Both the position numbers and the translations under genes were made by a program. The notes under the pieces were generated by a model that had not been told where the DNA came from, searched no databases, and saw only the letters and a program-made list of their open reading frames with translations. Shown here in pieces: positions 1-5,092 of a DNA stretch of 5,566 nt; position 1 is the stretch's first letter; each line of letters opens with the position of its first letter. Source of the DNA: an uncultured Akkermansia sp. (GTDB lineage Bacteria > Verrucomicrobiota > Verrucomicrobiia > Verrucomicrobiales > Akkermansiaceae); contig CANPXA010000126.1 of NCBI GenBank assembly GCA_947585525.1, forward strand, positions 1 to 5,566, read 5' to 3'.

Positions 1-249
1 GCTCTCTGCGTCGTTGCCGAATTCTTCTGCGGCCTCTGCGTTTTGCTGGGTTTTCTCACACGCGTTGCCTCCTTCGTCCTCATCGTGAATTTCTGGGTAG
101 CTATTTTTGTGTACGGCAATGGAGGGGGGCTCTCTCAGAATGAACTACCCCTACTCTACATGCTGTGCTTCGTTGCGCTGCTCTGCACGGGCTCCGGTCC
201 TATGGGCGTTGACCGTTCCCTGTCCCGCCGTCTTTTCTGTGGGAGGTGA
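1..249 (+). CDS. DoxX-family integral membrane protein, C-terminal part (5' end outside window)
   Basis: The frame is open from base 1 to a TGA at 247-249, giving 82 residues with no start inside the window. The visible part has three hydrophobic segments, at about residues 1-19, 22-39 and 49-64. The pattern AEFFCGLCVLLGFLTR matches the DoxX family signature in which a Glu-containing membrane helix ends in a G-x-x-T-R turn. The later segment ELPLLYMLCFVALLCTGSGP followed by GVDRSLSRR matches the family's last helix and its basic cytoplasmic tail. DoxX proteins are usually four-helix membrane proteins of about 130-160 residues, linked in some bacteria to membrane redox or thiol metabolism, so roughly half is missing here. 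The specific substrate or partner cannot be told. A TTG at 43 could be read as a start but lies inside the conserved helix and is not the real one. A hairpin repeat follows 26 nt after the stop and may end transcription. Confidence 0.8.
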   Translation, partial: ALCVVAEFFCGLCVLLGFLTRVASFVLIVNFWVAIFVYGNGGGLSQNELPLLYMLCFVALLCTGSGPMGVDRSLSRRLFCGR

Positions 250-270
250 GAAGCCGACATACGTCCACAT

Positions 271-315
271 CCCAGGGCAACCGCATTAGAAAATGCGGTT
301 GCCTATTTACGATTT
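271..315 (+). repeat. Intergenic hairpin repeat, copy 1 (5' half)
   Basis: A 45-nt unit contains a perfect 12-bp stem, arms 276-287 (GGCAACCGCATT) and 292-303 (AATGCGGTTGCC), with a 4-nt AGAA loop. It is followed by TATTTACGATTT. It matches copy 2 at 2937-2981 at 43 of 45 positions. The two differences are on opposite arms and preserve pairing (C:G here, A:T there). The unit starts 21 nt after the doxX-like stop, in the same orientation. The expected second half of the element reappears at 491-522, after an inserted segment. Confidence 0.85.
276..303 (+). terminator. Terminator-like hairpin after the doxX-like gene
   Basis: A 12-bp GC-containing stem with a 4-nt loop lies 26 nt after the stop codon and is followed by TATTTACGATTTT, which is T-rich but not a clean T-run. 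It could act as an intrinsic terminator or protect the 3' end of the mRNA. Because the same sequence recurs elsewhere in the window, it may equally be a dispersed repeat that happens to fold. Function is inferred from position and shape only. Confidence 0.45.
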
Positions 316-490
316 TGCCACCTCTAAAAACTACCAGAGTGCAAAACGAGCGAAAAAAAGTTGAGGAGAAAGGAGTCAAAAAAAGGGAAAAATGGGAGGA
401 TTTTGAGGGAGAAAAAAAGGAAAAATGTCCAAAAGGATACGCACCATCGATTGCCCGCTATCTAAAAAACGAGTTTTTAGAGGTGCCAGA
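316..490. repeat. ~175-bp segment bounded by 16-bp inverted repeats, possible MITE-like insert
   Basis: The segment begins with GCCACCTCTAAAAACT (317-332) and ends with AGTTTTTAGAGGTGCC (472-487), inverted repeats matching at 15 of 16 positions. It lies exactly between two TTTACGATTT sequences (306-315 and 491-500). In copy 2 of the intergenic repeat the equivalent units are adjacent and overlapping. The simplest reading is an insertion that split copy 1. No transposase is encoded; the interior is mostly a purine-rich tract. The right end also forms a local hairpin, TCTAAAAA (461-468) with TTTTTAGA (474-481). No second copy of this segment is visible in the window, so mobility is an inference. 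Confidence 0.4.
352..425 (+). other. Purine-rich tract with A-runs
   Basis: Of 74 bases, 65 are A or G on the plus strand, with repeated A5-A7 runs separated by GGAG, GGGAGG and GAGGGAG. Such tracts are often bent and can imitate ribosome binding sites. It occupies the interior of the inverted-repeat-bounded segment. No convincing coding function was found in it. Confidence 0.5.
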
Positions 491-530
491 TTTACGATTT
501 TTTATAATGTGCGCGTTGCGCAAATTTTTC
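491..530 (+). repeat. Intergenic hairpin repeat, copy 1 (3' half)
   Basis: TTTACGATTT at 491-500 is followed at 510-522 by a small hairpin, TGCGC-GTT-GCGCA, then AAATTTTTCG. This matches the order seen in copy 2, where the TTTACGATT units are followed by GCGCC-GTT-GGCGC and an AATTTTT end. The stem sequence differs but pairing and the GTT loop are kept. I read it as the displaced second half of copy 1. Confidence 0.5.
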
Positions 531-599
531 GAATCATCAACGTGTGCGGATGAGTTCGCTAGATCTGTCATCATGATGGCCGTTTGTTGTCATGATTCT

Positions 600-611
600 T
601 GATACGTATCA
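600..611. promoter_or_regulatory. 12-bp perfect palindrome, possible operator
   Basis: TGATACGTATCA is a perfect palindrome in gene-free sequence about 195 bp upstream of parC. The half-site TGATA recurs nearby on the minus strand (TGATATTATTGCTGATA spans 607-623 read in reverse). It resembles a dimeric regulator site, but no regulator gene is visible and a 12-bp palindrome can occur by chance. Confidence 0.25.
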
Positions 612-685
612 GCAATAATATCAGCCAACAAGAGTATTTTCTCCGTTGATGCACTTCTCTCAAATGCGTTTACCCTGACTCACAT

Positions 686-748
686 CCCGCGCCGACGGCG
701 CGCGAGCATCCAAATCGTAAATGGCAAACGCATTTTCAATGCGTTTGC
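686..748 (-). repeat. Intergenic hairpin repeat, copy 3 (reverse orientation)
   Basis: On the minus strand, hairpin 1 has 11-bp arms at 748-738 (GCAAACGCATT) and 734-724 (AATGCGTTTGC) with a GAA loop. It is followed by one TTTACGATT unit (721-713) and then hairpin 2 with a 6-bp stem, CGCGCC-GTC-GGCGCG (702-688). Beyond it, AGGGTAAACGCATTTGA (minus strand, about 675-659) looks like the left arm of a further degraded copy. This copy faces away from parC and ends 14 nt before the parC -35 box. Unlike the other copies it has no visible gene directly upstream in its own orientation. Confidence 0.75.
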
Positions 749-761
749 TCTGTTTCTGCGC

Positions 762-789
762 TTGAAAAAAAGACAGTATGTGGTAGAAT
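762..789 (+). promoter_or_regulatory. Sigma70-like promoter for parC
   Basis: TTGAAA (762-767) and TAGAAT (784-789) are separated by 16 bases. Each is one or two changes from the TTGACA/TATAAT consensus. A start of transcription near 796 would leave a leader of only about 10 nt. This fits the lack of a clear Shine-Dalgarno sequence before the parC ATG. Confidence 0.55.
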
Positions 790-805
790 AGATGGCGCGT
801 GGCGT

Positions 806-2920
806 ATGAGTGAAGAGAGCGTACCGGTCTATAAGCAAGAGAACCCGAGCAAAATTCAGCGAATGTTCGGGGATTATTATTTGGAATACGCTTCATACGT
901 CATCCTCGAGCGCGCTGTGCCACATATCGATGACGGTCTCAAACCCGTGCAGCGACGTATCCTGCACTCCATGGAGCGCATGGACGACGGACGTTTCAAC
1001 AAGGTGGCCAACATCGTAGGTGACACCATGAAGTACCACCCGCACGGTGATGCCTCCATCGGCAGCGCCCTCGTCACTCTCGGACAAAAAAATCTGCTCA
1101 TTGAAACACAAGGAAACTGGGGCAATATCCTGACCGGCGATGCCGCTGCGGCGCCCCGTTATATTGAGGCACGGCTCTCGGCCTTTGCCAAAGAGGTGGT
1201 TTACAGTCCGAAAGTAACGCAGTGGAAGCTCAGCTACGACGGTCGCAACAAGGAGCCTGTGGCTTTACCGGTGAAATTTCCGCTGCTGCTGGCTCAGGGG
1301 GCGCTGGGAATCGCCGTCGGAATGAATTGCCTCATCCTCCCGCACAACTTCAACGAAATCATCGACGCCGCCATCCACTATCTGCGCGGCGAGGAGTTCG
1401 AACTCTACCCGGATTTTCCGACGGGCGGTCTGCTGGATGTCTCCGGCTACAACGACGGCACCGGCAACAGCCGTCTGCGATGCCGCGCGAGGCTGGACAC
1501 CACATCCAAACGGCTCATCCGTATCACGGAGATCCCCTACGGCACCACGACGGAATCTCTCATCCAGAGCATCGAGTCCGCCATCGAGAAAGGCAAGCTC
1601 AAACTCGCCAAAATTGAAGACAATACAGCAGCTGAGGCGGACATCCTCCTCCAACTCCCCGCCGGGGCGGACGTGGAGAAGACCTGCAAGGCTCTGTATG
1701 CCTTTACGGATTGCCAAGTGAGCATATCACCGAAAGCCGTTGTCATCCATGACCGCAAGCCGGTTTTCATGGGGGTGAGCGAGATTCTCAAGGCAAACGT
1801 GGACAAGACGCGGGAGGTGCTGCGCCAGGAGCTGGAAGTGCAGCTTGCCGAGCTGCGCGAGACCTGGATGCAGGTGAGTCTGGAAAAAATCTTCATCGAA
1901 AATCGCATTTATAAAGTTCTCGAACAGAGCAACAGCTGGGAGCAATCTCTCTCCCAAATAGCGAAGAAGCTCGTTCCCTTCGTCAAGGATTTCTTCCGCG
2001 AAGTGACCCAAGAGGATATCATACGCCTCACCGAAATCCGCATCAAGAAGATAGCCAAGTACGAGATCCACGAAGCCGAAGAACGCATCGCCGACCTCGA
2101 AAAACAGATGGAGCAGACTCGCAAAAACCTCGCCCAACTCACACGCTTCACCATCCGATGGTTTGAAAACCTCCGGAAGAAATACGGCGAGGGACGCCAA
2201 CGCCGCACAGAAATCTCCACCTTTGACGCCGTCACTCGCGCTGAAGCTGCCGTCGAGAATGAAATGCTTTATATCGATGAGGAGGGTTTTGCCGGCTACG
2301 GGGTGAAGAAGGGTTCCGCCATAGAGAAATGCTCCACCATGAGTGATATTCTCACCATCGACAATCAAGGCGTCATGATGGTGAGACGCATCCAGGACAA
2401 GTTCTACGTGGGCAAGAAGCTGCTGGACATCCGTGTCCTGCGCCCGGGACAAGATTGGGTCTTTAACATGATCTACCGCGATGGCAAAGAGGGTGTCAGC
2501 TACGCCAAACGATTCCGCCTCGGCGGCTTCACGCGCGACAAAGAATACCAACTCACTCAAGGAACGAAGGGCTCCCGCATCTTCTTCTTCTCCGTCCACG
2601 CCTCCGAGGACGACAGCTCTGCCATCAAGGTCAACGTCTTCCTCAAAAACCAACTCAAGAAACTACGCCGACCCGTTCCCTTCGATTTTGCCAAACTGCG
2701 CGTCAAGGGACGCTCCGTTCTCGGCAACATCGTCACGAAAAATCCGGTGGAACGCATCGCGCGCATGATTCCCGACCCCACCGCTCCGACTCCCTCCCCG
2801 GACGAGGAAAAACCGGCGCCTGCCGAGCCCATTGCCCCGCTCCCGGATACATCGGTCGCTCCCCCGCCCCGCCCCACATCGGGATCCATGGATGAGGACC
2901 AGATGACGTTGGGGATTTGA
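806..2920 (+). CDS. parC: DNA topoisomerase IV subunit A (type IIA DNA breakage-reunion subunit)
   Basis: This 704-residue protein is the DNA-cutting subunit that pairs with ParE to unlink daughter chromosomes and relax supercoils. The winged-helix region holds the active-site Tyr119 in the motif AAAPRYIEARLS, and the DNA gate motif GRFNKVANIVGDTMKYHPHGD lies at residues 62-82. GIAVGMNCLILPHNF follows at 168-182. A coiled-coil arm lies around 400-460 (EERIADLEKQMEQTRKNLAQL), then a reduced C-terminal beta domain at about 486-655 (TRDKEYQLTQGTKGSRI). A Pro-rich acidic tail covers 656-704. No GyrA box (QRGGKG-like) is present, so topoisomerase IV rather than gyrase is favoured. The length is below E. 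coli ParC (about 752), the difference being in the C-terminal domain. At the quinolone-contact positions it has Ala83 and Ser87. The ATG at 806 is chosen because the conserved N-terminus begins soon after; there is no strong ribosome binding site. No parE is in the window. The stop is followed by a hairpin repeat. Confidence 0.9.
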   Translation: MSEESVPVYKQENPSKIQRMFGDYYLEYASYVILERAVPHIDDGLKPVQRRILHSMERMDDGRFNKVANIVGDTMKYHPHGDASIGSALVTLGQKNLLIETQGNWGNILTGDAAAAPRYIEARLSAFAKEVVYSPKVTQWKLSYDGRNKEPVALPVKFPLLLAQGALGIAVGMNCLILPHNFNEIIDAAIHYLRGEEFELYPDFPTGGLLDVSGYNDGTGNSRLRCRARLDTTSKRLIRITEIPYGTTTESLIQSIESAIEKGKLKLAKIEDNTAAEADILLQLPAGADVEKTCKALYAFTDCQVSISPKAVVIHDRKPVFMGVSEILKANVDKTREVLRQELEVQLAELRETWMQVSLEKIFIENRIYKVLEQSNSWEQSLSQIAKKLVPFVKDFFREVTQEDIIRLTEIRIKKIAKYEIHEAEERIADLEKQMEQTRKNLAQLTRFTIRWFENLRKKYGEGRQRRTEISTFDAVTRAEAAVENEMLYIDEEGFAGYGVKKGSAIEKCSTMSDILTIDNQGVMMVRRIQDKFYVGKKLLDIRVLRPGQDWVFNMIYRDGKEGVSYAKRFRLGGFTRDKEYQLTQGTKGSRIFFFSVHASEDDSSAIKVNVFLKNQLKKLRRPVPFDFAKLRVKGRSVLGNIVTKNPVERIARMIPDPTAPTPSPDEEKPAPAEPIAPLPDTSVAPPPRPTSGSMDEDQMTLGI

Positions 2921-2936
2921 CCGTCGGTCCGCCACC

Positions 2937-3044
2937 CCCAGGGCAAACGCATTAGAAAATGCGTTTGCCTATTTACGATTTACGATTTGAAAAATTCCGC
3001 GCCGTTGGCGCAAACTAGCGGAGCGAATGCGCAGCGGAATTTTT
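2937..3044 (+). repeat. Intergenic hairpin repeat, copy 2 (most complete)
   Basis: Hairpin 1 has arms 2942-2953 (GGCAAACGCATT) and 2958-2969 (AATGCGTTTGCC) with an AGAA loop. Two overlapping TTTACGATT units follow (2972-2980, 2979-2987). Next is a larger fold closed by 11-bp arms 2990-3000 (AAAAATTCCGC) and 3034-3044 (GCGGAATTTTT). Inside it, GCGCC-GTT-GGCGC (2999-3011) and an alternative GCGCA/TGCGC pairing (3008-3012 with 3028-3032) are possible. The first 45 nt match copy 1 except for one compensatory pair. It starts 16 nt after the parC stop, in the same orientation. Confidence 0.85.
2942..2969 (+). terminator. Terminator-like hairpin after parC
   Basis: A perfect 12-bp stem with a 4-nt loop lies 21 nt after the parC stop and is followed by TATTTACGATTTACGATTTG. 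A second stem ending in a true T-run (GCGGAATTTTT, 3034-3044) lies 65 nt further and is the better intrinsic terminator. Its arms also pair in reverse, so it could serve the convergent glycosylase gene as well. Confidence 0.5.
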
Positions 3045-3242
3045 AAGCAACGCGTATCGTTAATGAGAAAGCGGCAGGAGTTACGCCATGCCGGATTCAC
3101 GGGCACTCGTTTTGACCGACACAATTTGTTTTCACATCCGTCCCAATAAAATTTTCTCTGGGCTCATTCAACCCATTCCCCAACGCATTTCCTCTGGATG
3201 AAGGAAGTAAGCCAGCGAGGAGCTCAAACTTCGCCATGCCTG
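3045..3242. other. Intergenic stretch without recognised features
   Basis: About 200 bp between the two repeat copies in the convergent parC / glycosylase gap. I see no coding frame with protein-like character, no RNA gene and no clear promoter here. Part of the right end (from about 3200) may be a degraded tail of copy 4, since on the minus strand it weakly resembles the tail of copy 2. Confidence 0.4.
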
Positions 3243-3305
3243 CGCGCAACGTGCCGAATTCCGCAATCGTAAATCGTAAATAGCAAACGCAAAGCGTTTG
3301 CCCCG
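3243..3305 (-). repeat. Intergenic hairpin repeat, copy 4 (reverse orientation)
   Basis: On the minus strand, hairpin 1 is shortened to 8-bp arms, GCAAACGC (3301-3294) and GCGTTTGC (3290-3283), with a TTT loop. It is followed by two overlapping TTTACGATT units (3280-3272, 3273-3265), exactly as in copy 2, then GCGGAATTCGG and CACGTTGCGCGC. The second hairpin is imperfect here. The core starts 14 nt after the glycosylase stop, in that gene's orientation. Confidence 0.75.
3283..3301 (-). terminator. Terminator-like hairpin after the glycosylase gene
   Basis: An 8-bp stem with a 3-nt loop lies 14 nt after the stop on the minus strand and is followed by TATTTACGATTTACGATT. It may end the proposed minus-strand operon. 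The missing clean T-run makes efficient intrinsic termination uncertain. Confidence 0.4.
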
Positions 3306-3315
3306 GTGATTCCGT

Positions 3316-4290
3316 TCAATTCTTCGGCAGGAAATAGGCACGCTGCTTGGAGGAAATGGAGAGGTGAGCCAGCTCCATGACGCGCAGCATTTCCTCCCAA
3401 AGTTTGCGCCGTTCCGGAAGAGAGGTGGTTCGCAAGAGGTAGCTGGGGTGGTGAGTAACGACAACGGGAGCTCCGCAAAAGACGCCTCCCTTGATAGCCT
3501 GGTACTCGGAGAGGGGAAGATCACCGCGGCGGAGAAGCCCACGGGCGGCAACGACGCCGAGAGCGACGATCACCTTGGGGCGCACGTGTTTCACCTCAAA
3601 GTCGAGCACGGATGTAGAGAGCCGCACCTCATCCCGATCCGGCGGACGATTGTTGGTGGTCTGACGCGGCATTTTGGGACGAAATTTGACAAAATGGGTG
3701 ATGTAAACATCGTGGCGGGTAAGCCCCATGGCCTTGAGCATCTCGTCCAACTTGACGCCGGCTTCTCCGCAGAAAGGACGTCCCTCTTGTTCATCGTAAT
3801 AATTCGGAGCATCTCCCACGAAAATGATGTCAGCATCCGGCGAACCTTCACCCCACACTGCTCTCTCACGTAAGGTTCCCAGACTGCGCAGGGGTTCCCA
3901 ACGAATGATGAGCTTTTGCGCCTGTTCCCATAATTCCTCTCGTGTTTTTCCGGCCGGACGGAAAAACGGGAGCTGAGGCTCTTCCTCGTTTTTTGGTTGA
4001 GGCTGTTCTTGCATTTCTTCCCGCAACATCCTTTCCAAAGACTCTTTCGCCTCGGCGGGCTCCTGAATCACTTCCGTCTCCGAACCGGACGAGGGCGGAG
4101 TTTCCCTCGCTGCGGACGTTTCTGCAGACACACGCCCCGCCACGGCTCCTCGACGAGCCGCCAGCATCCACTCACGCAAGATAGGACGCACATCCTCCTC
4201 CAGAGAGAGCTGTCCTCTGCCTTGCTCTATCTGCCCTTGAAGGTAGCTTTTGACCAAGGTTCCTATGTTCATCCTTTCCACAGCGTTCAT
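3316..4290 (-). CDS. Uracil-DNA glycosylase, family 4-like, lacking iron-sulfur cysteines
   Basis: This 324-residue protein belongs to the family that removes uracil from DNA as the first step of base excision repair. Residues 1-110 are a charged, Glu/Gln/Pro-rich extension with no recognised fold. The domain spans about 115-310. It shows VWGEG (145-149), motif A FVGDAPN (157-163), GRPFCGEAG (170-178), YITHFVKFRP (196-205) and motif B THHPSYLLR (279-287). Family 4 enzymes normally bind a 4Fe-4S cluster through four Cys: a C-x2-C before the GEG, one in VKC, one after the NR.P..EE segment. Here these places hold no Cys (Phe203 and Ser225 at the latter two). The only two cysteines (174 and 272) are elsewhere. 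The usual Asn in TN.VK is His199. The ATG at 4290 is preferred over an in-frame TTG at 4350 because AGGAGG sits 8 nt before it. It lies 88 bp after the Sel1-like gene remnant and may share its transcript. Confidence 0.8.
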   Translation of the reverse strand: MNAVERMNIGTLVKSYLQGQIEQGRGQLSLEEDVRPILREWMLAARRGAVAGRVSAETSAARETPPSSGSETEVIQEPAEAKESLERMLREEMQEQPQPKNEEEPQLPFFRPAGKTREELWEQAQKLIIRWEPLRSLGTLRERAVWGEGSPDADIIFVGDAPNYYDEQEGRPFCGEAGVKLDEMLKAMGLTRHDVYITHFVKFRPKMPRQTTNNRPPDRDEVRLSTSVLDFEVKHVRPKVIVALGVVAARGLLRRGDLPLSEYQAIKGGVFCGAPVVVTHHPSYLLRTTSLPERRKLWEEMLRVMELAHLSISSKQRAYFLPKN

Positions 4291-4298
4291 CCTACCTA

Positions 4299-4304
4299 CC
4301 TCCT
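4299..4304 (-). promoter_or_regulatory. Strong ribosome binding site fixing the glycosylase start
   Basis: AGGAGG on the minus strand, within GGGAGGAGGTAGGTAGG, lies 8 nt before the ATG at 4290. It is the only strong Shine-Dalgarno match before a gene in this window. It decides against the in-frame TTG start 60 nt upstream. Confidence 0.75.
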
Positions 4305-4378
4305 CCCATTTTGTCAAGCCGAGCAATCGAGGCGGAATTTCCCTAGTCAATGGTGATGGATAAAATCATGGGCGGATT

Positions 4379-4558
4379 CTAATGAGAAAGGTTCTCAGGA
4401 AGATAGGACTTTCTCCATCGCTCAATAAGTATCTTTTTCTTGCTCTCCGGCACATTTTTCAAATCAAGCGATGTAACGAACCATTTATACGCTTCCTCGA
4501 TGTTTTTCTCTACGCCAACTCCTTCGGCGTAACATGACTTAAATAGGTCGCGTCCAGA
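4379..4558 (-). pseudogene. Displaced C-terminal part of the Sel1-like lipoprotein (frameshifted)
   Basis: Directly after the frame of the Sel1-like lipoprotein is lost, another frame encodes 59 residues ending at a TAG (4381-4379). It contains FKSCYAEGVGVEKNIEEAYKWF, the canonical second half of a Sel1 repeat (Y-x-x-G-x-G-V-x-K-N-x-x-E-A-x-x-W). A hydrophilic tail follows: SLDLKNVPESKKK, then ERWRKSYLPENLSH. It has no start codon of its own and is preceded by a TGA at 4561-4559. It is therefore best read as the true C-terminus of the upstream gene, cut off by an indel near 4540-4550. Whether this is a real mutation or a sequence error cannot be decided here. Confidence 0.75.
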
Positions 4559-4971
4559 TCACTCTTTTCCGTTTTGTTTTCAATGATGTGAATTCCATTC
4601 TTCGCGTAAATCAGGCGCTGTTGTTCTGTAAGTTCAATGAGTCCATTTATATTCACAGCAAGATCCAGCATGGCATATTCACTACCATCTTTAGCTGCCT
4701 TTCTCAGCCATTTGTTTACGAGTTCTCGGACTTCCTCATTGGGTTCCTTGTATGTCCAGATCGCAACCATCAAATTACCAATTTTCCACTCTGCCTCCGG
4801 ATCTCCTTTTTTGCAGCGTCGGATAATATCCTGCACGGTATCCCGCTGCATCTGCTCCTGATATTGCTCAATGAGACACACTGTATCATCCAGCAGTTTT
4901 TCTTGATCACTTCCCTGTTCGGAACAGCCGCAAATAAGCAAAAGAGCTGCTATGGAGAATAATGTCCTCAT
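4510..4971 (-). CDS. Sel1-like repeat lipoprotein, truncated by a frameshift
   Basis: The N-terminus MRTLFSIAALLLICGC is a lipoprotein signal peptide with Cys16 as the probable lipidated residue (Gly at -1), so the protein should be anchored in a membrane facing the periplasm. The mature part is helical and hydrophilic. A Sel1-type helix pair is visible at about 59-105 (EAEWKIGNL, then ELVNKWLRKAAKDGSEYAMLDLA). A second repeat begins near 140 (SDLDATYL) but the frame then runs into a TAG after HVTPKELA. The rest of that repeat continues in another frame down to 4379. Sel1 repeats are protein-binding solenoids; the partner is unknown. The ATG at 4971 is chosen because it gives a standard signal peptide and lies 4 nt after an in-frame TAA of the upstream gene's frame. 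An ATG at 5013 would add 14 residues. Neither start has a clear Shine-Dalgarno sequence. Confidence 0.65.
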   Translation of the reverse strand: MRTLFSIAALLLICGCSEQGSDQEKLLDDTVCLIEQYQEQMQRDTVQDIIRRCKKGDPEAEWKIGNLMVAIWTYKEPNEEVRELVNKWLRKAAKDGSEYAMLDLAVNINGLIELTEQQRLIYAKNGIHIIENKTEKSDLDATYLSHVTPKELA

Positions 4972-5092
4972 TGCTTTATATATGTGAGAGTGCTTTGTTG
5001 TCATTTGCATCATACTCGGGTGAAAGTTTTTTCTGTTTTCGTTCTGATTCGGGTGTATCGAATGAGGTCGTTGGCGTCGCAGGAAGACATGA

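Noticed and set aside
425..553. 42-codon plus-strand frame starting MSKRIRTIDC with an AAGGA upstream
   Set aside because: The ribosome-site-like bases belong to the purine tract, and the frame runs across the inverted repeat and the TTTACGATT unit. Possible but unsupported.
246..602. 118-codon plus-strand frame after the doxX-like gene
   Set aside because: It begins with a GTG inside the previous gene, runs through the hairpin repeat and the purine-rich tract, and its Lys/Glu-rich middle is simply the translation of that tract. No family resemblance.
660..896. Minus-strand frame containing ENAFAIYDL
   Set aside because: It is the translation of repeat copy 3 running into the start of parC. 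The same AFAIYDL string appears in the minus-strand frame over copy 4, showing that it comes from the repeat and not from a gene.
1727..2653. Long (308-codon) minus-strand frame opposite parC
   Set aside because: It lies entirely antisense to a well-supported gene and its composition mirrors the codon bias of parC.
271..3305. CRISPR array
   Set aside because: The repeats are few, irregularly spaced over 3 kb, in both orientations and separated by genes.
3168..3551. Minus-strand 127-codon frame overlapping the glycosylase 3' end
   Set aside because: It overlaps the glycosylase in another frame and continues through repeat copy 4; no protein family resemblance.
4291..4350. TTG start at 4350 giving a 344-residue glycosylase
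   Set aside because: No ribosome binding site precedes it, while AGGAGG lies at optimal distance from the ATG at 4290. The extra 20 residues would be the translation of the leader that contains that site.
4316..4350. TTGACT on the minus strand as a -35 box for the glycosylase gene
   Set aside because: No acceptable -10 hexamer follows at 16-18 nt.
4510..4561. Programmed -1 frameshifting in the Sel1-like gene
   Set aside because: The overlap lacks a canonical X-XXY-YYZ slippery heptamer in the right phase, and a -1 slip would yield a repeat with wrong spacing. Mutation or sequence error is simpler.
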